From: JAWUVP01 sp034112285
Lineage (GTDB): Bacteria > Pseudomonadota > Gammaproteobacteria > JABDGN01
Length of the DNA: 17,763 bases
Assembly: GCA_034112285.1 (NCBI GenBank)
Contig: JAWUVP010000036.1
Coordinates: 1 to 17,763 of the forward strand
Direction of reading: 5' to 3'
The notes under the pieces are model-generated. The model saw nothing but the letters and a program-made list of their open reading frames with translations, was not told the origin of the DNA and searched no databases. Position numbers and translations under genes: made by a program. This document shows positions 14,166 through 17,763 of this stretch, in pieces (position 1 is the stretch's first letter; the number at the start of each line of letters is the position of its first letter).

Positions 14166-15854
14166 TTAAGGTTGCGAGCTCCCCAAATGATCAGGAGGAA
14201 TATCAAGAACCCGTAAAGTGCCGCTCATAATATTTGCAAATATAGGCGCAACCACTGAACCGGCATAGTATACCCCAGCTTGTGGATCATGCATAAACAC
14301 CACCACAACTATTTTAGGTCTACTGGCCGGCCCTACCCCTGCAAATACAGCATTATGATGATGACGCTCGTAACCGTGAGGGCCTACAATACGTGAAGTT
14401 CCTGTTTTACCTGCCACCCAATAACCTGGCACGCGAGCAGATGGCGCGGTGCCGCCTGGCTCAACTACCGTTTCTAACATTTTCAAAATGGCATGCGCCG
14501 TATCCGGTTGCATAACTTGCTTACCTGCAGGTGCTTGGGTTTGTTTAAGAAAGCTCACAGGGGTTTCGATTCCCCCGTTACCCAATGTGGCATAGAGTTG
14601 CGCTAATTGCAGCGTGGTGACCGACACGCCATAACCAAACGACAGTGTTGCCGCCGCAAACGATTTCCACTGCCTTGGGTTGGGCAAATAACCTGAGCTT
14701 TCACCAGGAAAGCCGCTATGCGTGGATTGGCCCAGGCCTAATTCTTGTAATTTATCGTGCAAGTTATTTAAAGGCAGCGACAAAATCATCTTACTCACGC
14801 CAACATTACTAGAAATTTGCAACACTTTGGTCACACTAGCCTCGCCCTTGAAATGCTCATCGCGCACAATATTGCGCCCAACACGCATCCAGCCAGGGTT
14901 AGTGTTAATAATGGTGTCAGGCGTATACTTACCGCTATCTAACCCTACGGCGACAGCAAATGGCTTCATAGTCGAACCCGGCTCAAACACATCCGTCACA
15001 GCGCGATTACGATAGCGGCCGTCGTGCATTTTAGGACGGTTATTCGGGTTATATGAAGGTAAATTCGCCATCGCTAAAATTTCACCAGTATGCACATCTA
15101 ATACAATGGCAGAAGCAGACTTGGGCTTGAATTTTTTAAACCCATCGGCCAGGGCGCGATAGGTAAGATATTGAATGCGTCTATCTATACTCAGAGTTAA
15201 ATCTTGGCCACGTTTTGGCACACGAATTTCTTGCAGTTCTGAAACAATATGCCCGAGACGATCTTTAATCACCCGTTTTATACCGGCAATTCCTTCTAAC
15301 TGTCGATTGTAAGCCAGCTCTAAACCTTCTTGGCCATGATCATCAATATTAGTCAGCCCCACCACTTGCGACATGACGTCACCTTCAGGGTAATAACGCC
15401 GATACTCACGTTTTAAAAACACCCCAGAAATATCCATAGCTTGCACATTTTCAGCTTCAACCGGCGTTAACTGGCGTTTTAAATACACAAATTCACGGTG
15501 CTTATAGCTTAAACGACGCTGTAAAGTGGTTTCAGACATATCAAGAATTTTGGCCAAATGTTGCAAGCGCGCAGGCGACAAGGCTTTAACCGATTGTGGA
15601 TCGGCCCATGCCGCATCCACCGGTGTGCTAATGGCTAATGGCGTGCCATTACGATCCATAATCATGCCACGATAGGCTTGGGTTTTAATAATGCGCACCA
15701 TGCGCGCATCCCCTTGCCCAACTAAGAAATGGCGCTTCACCACCATTAAATCAACCATACGATAAATTAATCCCGCAGCAGCTAGCCCGAGCAAGATAAC
15801 AACAATTTTAAAGCGCCAAGGGTAAGAATCAGACGTGTGAGACTGGCGTCTCAC
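14166..15854 (-). CDS. ftsI: Septal peptidoglycan transpeptidase FtsI (penicillin-binding protein 3)
   Basis: Inner-membrane class B penicillin-binding protein that crosslinks peptidoglycan at the division septum, working with FtsW in the divisome. It is 562 aa. The single N-terminal membrane segment is at about 14-32. The pedestal/dimerisation domain follows (YRGMIMDRNGTPLAIS at 60-75; EGLELAYNRQL at about 176-186). The transpeptidase domain has the three active-site motifs: S-T-M-K with catalytic Ser294 and Lys297, S-S-N at 348-350, and K-T-G at 483-485. Start: GTG 15854 overlaps ftsL's TGA (GTGA), a coupled start, with only a weak AAGA upstream. It stops at TAA 14166-14168, followed by a strong hairpin and a palindrome before murE. 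Confidence 0.97.
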   Translation of the reverse strand: MRRQSHTSDSYPWRFKIVVILLGLAAAGLIYRMVDLMVVKRHFLVGQGDARMVRIIKTQAYRGMIMDRNGTPLAISTPVDAAWADPQSVKALSPARLQHLAKILDMSETTLQRRLSYKHREFVYLKRQLTPVEAENVQAMDISGVFLKREYRRYYPEGDVMSQVVGLTNIDDHGQEGLELAYNRQLEGIAGIKRVIKDRLGHIVSELQEIRVPKRGQDLTLSIDRRIQYLTYRALADGFKKFKPKSASAIVLDVHTGEILAMANLPSYNPNNRPKMHDGRYRNRAVTDVFEPGSTMKPFAVAVGLDSGKYTPDTIINTNPGWMRVGRNIVRDEHFKGEASVTKVLQISSNVGVSKMILSLPLNNLHDKLQELGLGQSTHSGFPGESSGYLPNPRQWKSFAAATLSFGYGVSVTTLQLAQLYATLGNGGIETPVSFLKQTQAPAGKQVMQPDTAHAILKMLETVVEPGGTAPSARVPGYWVAGKTGTSRIVGPHGYERHHHNAVFAGVGPASRPKIVVVVFMHDPQAGVYYAGSVVAPIFANIMSGTLRVLDIPPDHLGSSQP

Positions 15855-16186
15855 TCTTGCACCATAACAATCGCGCGAGGTTTAGGCAAAACCATGTCTA
15901 GTTTTTGGGTTGCAATACTCTCAATGCGGCTTTGTTGTGACCAAGCACTTTGCTCCAACAAAAGCTTGCCCCAATTGGTTTGCATTTGGTTGGCTGCTGC
16001 GCTGAAAGATTGAGATTGAATATAGAGATTACGTTGACAATTTTTAGTATAAATTACGGCAAAGCTAGAAATAAAAACCGCTAAAGCCAGTAATAATAAA
16101 GTAACATGTTCGCGCGTGACTAGGCCGGCGAAAAAAGCATCATGCTCTCGGCTAGATTGAGTTATCGCTTTCGCTGCTGTGTTCAT
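15851..16186 (-). CDS. ftsL: Cell division protein FtsL
   Basis: Small bitopic divisome protein that forms the FtsQLB complex and helps activate FtsWI. It is 111 aa: a short cytoplasmic N-terminus, one membrane segment at about 27-46 (HVTLLLLALAVFISSFAVIY), then a periplasmic helix likely to form a coiled coil (about 50-95). The C-terminus (IATQKLDMVLPKPRAIVMV) carries the family's L-x-M-x-x-P pattern. ATG 16186 is preceded by AGGA with a short spacer, 10 bp after rsmH. Sequence conservation in this family is low, so the call rests on architecture, the C-terminal pattern and position between rsmH and ftsI. Confidence 0.93.
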   Translation of the reverse strand: MNTAAKAITQSSREHDAFFAGLVTREHVTLLLLALAVFISSFAVIYTKNCQRNLYIQSQSFSAAANQMQTNWGKLLLEQSAWSQQSRIESIATQKLDMVLPKPRAIVMVQE

Positions 16187-16196
16187 TTTTTTCCTG

Positions 16197-17123
16197 TTAT
16201 ATTTTTTCTGCTATACGTAGCACGGCACTGCGGCTGCGTATATTATCTTTAATTTCATCGGCACTGGGTTTAATGGCTTTACCCATTAATTTAAGTCGTA
16301 GCACTTGCTCTTGACCACTGGGTAGTGGCAAGTGCCGGGGCATCGTTGGCCCTTTAGCATGCAAGCGCATGAACTGTTTTACGATACGATCTTCTAGTGA
16401 GTGAAAGCTCACTACTACTAATCGTCCTCCCGGTTTTAGGACGTCTAAGCTATCGGTTAATACTCGTTTCAAAGCGCCAAACTCATCGTTGATGAAAATG
16501 CGTATCGCCTGAAACACTCGTGTTGCGGGGTGTTTATGTTGCTCCCACTTGGGATGCGCCTCTTTAATAATTTCAGCCAATTGCAAAGTGCGCGTAATTT
16601 CTGTCTCTAGCCGCGCTTTAACAATGGCTTTAGCAATACGGCGGCTATAACGCTCCTCGCCGTATTGATACATAACATCGGCCATTTCAGTTTCAGCCAC
16701 CTGGTTTATCCAGCTGGCGGCCGTTAAGGTTTGCGTGGGGTTCATGCGCATATCCAAAGGACCATCTTGCATAAAACTAAAGCCGCGCTCTGCCTCGTCG
16801 ATTTGTGGTGATGACACCCCCAAATCTAATAAAATACCATCGACCGTGCCACACACCTCGTTAGCCGCTGCCAGTGCTTGCAACTGAGCAAAGGAGGCAT
16901 GCTCCAACTGTAAGCGTGATTCTGCTGCAAACCGTTGTTGGCCATGCGCAATGGCCGCCGTGTCTTGGTCAATGCCGATTAATCGGCCTGCCGGTGCTAG
17001 CTGCTCTAAAATAGCTTGGCTGTGACCACCGCGCCCAAACGTGCAATCGATGTACACGCCCTCAGGGTTAATGGCCAAGCCCTTTACCGCTTCTTTTAAT
17101 AGCACTGAAATATGCTCACTCAT
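16197..17123 (-). CDS. rsmH: 16S rRNA (cytosine(1402)-N(4))-methyltransferase
   Basis: S-adenosylmethionine-dependent enzyme (formerly MraW) that N4-methylates C1402 in the decoding centre of 16S rRNA. It is 308 aa. Motifs: the start HISVLLKEAV (4-13), SAM-binding DCTFGRGGHS (26-35), GIDQD (50-54), LLDLGVSSPQID (98-109), GPLDMRMN (121-128), YGEERYSRRIAKAI (154-167), HPATRVFQAIRIFINDE (198-214) and VVSFHSLEDRIVKQF (237-251). All the usual blocks are present. Its ATG overlaps mraZ's TGA by 4 nt (ATGA), as in many dcw clusters. Confidence 0.98.
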   Translation of the reverse strand: MSEHISVLLKEAVKGLAINPEGVYIDCTFGRGGHSQAILEQLAPAGRLIGIDQDTAAIAHGQQRFAAESRLQLEHASFAQLQALAAANEVCGTVDGILLDLGVSSPQIDEAERGFSFMQDGPLDMRMNPTQTLTAASWINQVAETEMADVMYQYGEERYSRRIAKAIVKARLETEITRTLQLAEIIKEAHPKWEQHKHPATRVFQAIRIFINDEFGALKRVLTDSLDVLKPGGRLVVVSFHSLEDRIVKQFMRLHAKGPTMPRHLPLPSGQEQVLRLKLMGKAIKPSADEIKDNIRSRSAVLRIAEKI

Positions 17124-17578
17124 AACGATAAAGTCTCAAGTTGTTCGGGTAAAACATCGGCTAAATCTAACGGGTCAGCGAGCCATTCATCACGGCTGGC
17201 CTGCCAAGTTGCTTCACTCCAAATTTCAAATTTTTTGCCTTGCCCAAGCAAGACCGCTTTTTTATCCAGCCCTGCATACTCACGCAAAGTTGCCGGTAAA
17301 ATTAACCGGCCATTACCGTCCAATTCCACGTCGGTAGCATGACCTATCAACAAACGCTGAATACGCCGTGCAGTTGGGTTAAAGCTAGGCAGATTAGCCA
17401 ACTTGGCTTCAATCGTTTGCCATTCACCTAGGGGGTATAATAATAGACAAGGTTGTTCAGTATCGATAGTGACGATCAGTTGACCATCGCAAGACGCTTT
17501 AAGGGGCTCGCGGTATTTGGTCGGTATGGCTAACCGGCCTTTGGCGTCTAAATTGAGCGCGCTAATACCTCTGAACAT
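17120..17578 (-). CDS. mraZ: Transcriptional regulator MraZ
   Basis: DNA-binding protein of the SpoVT-AbrB fold that represses its own dcw promoter. It is 152 aa, the same length as E. coli MraZ. Two AbrB-type halves each carry the family signature: DAKGRLAIP (11-19) and DGNGRLILP (87-95), with MFRGISALNLD at the start. MraZ assembles into rings and binds direct GTGG-type repeats, which are present upstream (17614-17639). ATG 17578 is preceded by AAGGA with a 9-nt spacer. It is the first gene of the operon and overlaps rsmH by 4 nt. Confidence 0.98.
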   Translation of the reverse strand: MFRGISALNLDAKGRLAIPTKYREPLKASCDGQLIVTIDTEQPCLLLYPLGEWQTIEAKLANLPSFNPTARRIQRLLIGHATDVELDGNGRLILPATLREYAGLDKKAVLLGQGKKFEIWSEATWQASRDEWLADPLDLADVLPEQLETLSL

Positions 17579-17613
17579 GGTCTAACTTCCTTATAATGGT
17601 GAATCTTGAAAAT

Positions 17614-17639
17614 ACCACAAAGATCCACTTTTCTCCACA
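17614..17639 (-). promoter_or_regulatory. MraZ operator: three GTGG boxes at 10-bp spacing
   Basis: On the minus strand GTGG occurs three times, at CCAC positions 17635-17638, 17625-17628 and 17615-17618, exactly 10 bp apart (GTGGAGAAAA, GTGGATCTTT, GTGGTATTTT). This matches the known arrangement of TGGG/GTGG direct repeats with about 5-bp gaps bound by MraZ. The boxes lie just downstream of the -10 box, where bound protein would block initiation. Confidence 0.85.
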
Positions 17640-17646
17640 TAAATTC

Positions 17647-17676
17647 ACTATAGACCCTAATATTCAATACTGTCAA
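17647..17676 (-). promoter_or_regulatory. Sigma-70 promoter of the dcw operon
   Basis: TTGACA (17671-17676, perfect -35) and TATAGT (17647-17652, five of six -10) with an 18-bp spacer. The start of transcription should fall near 17640, at the first MraZ box, leaving a leader of about 60 nt before mraZ. Confidence 0.85.
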
Positions 17677-17717
17677 GGAAATGGGTAAAATTTCTCCTAA
17701 ATTCACACATTAAGCGC

Positions 17718-17748
17718 ACAAAAAAATGCCCCATGATGATGGGGCATT
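17718..17748 (-). terminator. Rho-independent terminator of a gene beyond the right edge
   Basis: AATGCCCCAT and ATGGGGCATT form a perfect 10-bp stem with a 4-nt loop (17725-17748). On the minus strand it runs into a stretch of T's (17720-17726). It would end a minus-strand transcript from outside the window and insulate the mraZ promoter. Confidence 0.85.
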
Positions 17749-17763
17749 GGATATGGGTTTATT

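Noticed and set aside
13994..14206. Minus-strand 70-codon ORF between ftsI and murE
   Set aside because: It runs through the palindrome and hairpin, overlaps the end of ftsI and has no ribosome binding site; its codons are explained by the repeat.

Overview
The window looks like a chromosome segment of an AT-rich, probably host-associated gammaproteobacterium. MraY, MurE, RsmH and MraZ are close to the enterobacterial proteins in motifs and length. The accessory genes encode eukaryote-like modules (WD40-like, ankyrin-like, Sel1-like and RCC1 repeats), as is common in Legionellales (Legionella, Coxiella, Berkiella-type bacteria). The order-level guess is inference from gene content. UGA and UAA both end housekeeping genes here, so the standard code applies.

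Left part (1-6250), accessory and AT-rich. A 681-codon gene runs off the left edge on the minus strand; it is open from base 2043 to base 1 and has no stop in the window. Divergent from it is a plus-strand cassette: a 57-aa ORF, a 344-aa ORF and a 727-aa ORF. The last two are probably one 1131-aa protein split by a -1 shift at a run of eight A's (3642-3649). The second half carries an Arg-Asn-X3-His motif like that of HEPN ribonucleases. Two related palindromic repeats (about 2305-2397 and 6126-6214) flank this cassette, and their stem differences compensate each other.

Middle part (6250-9150), visibly richer in G+C. A minus-strand two-gene operon encodes an outer-membrane beta-barrel or lipoprotein and a secreted protein with Ig-like domains and four RCC1 repeats. 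The second gene is cut by a TGT-to-TGA change in its second RCC1 repeat, and its 3' end is joined to foreign-looking sequence. Upstream of the operon, about 300 bp hold a cluster of hairpins.

Right part (9150-17763). An exported helical protein of unknown function (plus strand) converges on the division and cell-wall (dcw) operon, sharing stop-codon bases with mraY. The operon reads on the minus strand as mraZ-rsmH-ftsL-ftsI-murE-murF-mraY. It has a clear promoter and three GTGG boxes at 10-bp spacing (MraZ operator) upstream of mraZ, and many start/stop overlaps indicating coupled translation. MurE, MurF and MraY act in sequence to make lipid I, FtsI crosslinks septal peptidoglycan, and FtsL belongs to the divisome. 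murD, ftsW and murG, which usually follow mraY, are absent. A roughly 120-bp imperfect palindrome and a strong hairpin lie between ftsI and murE.
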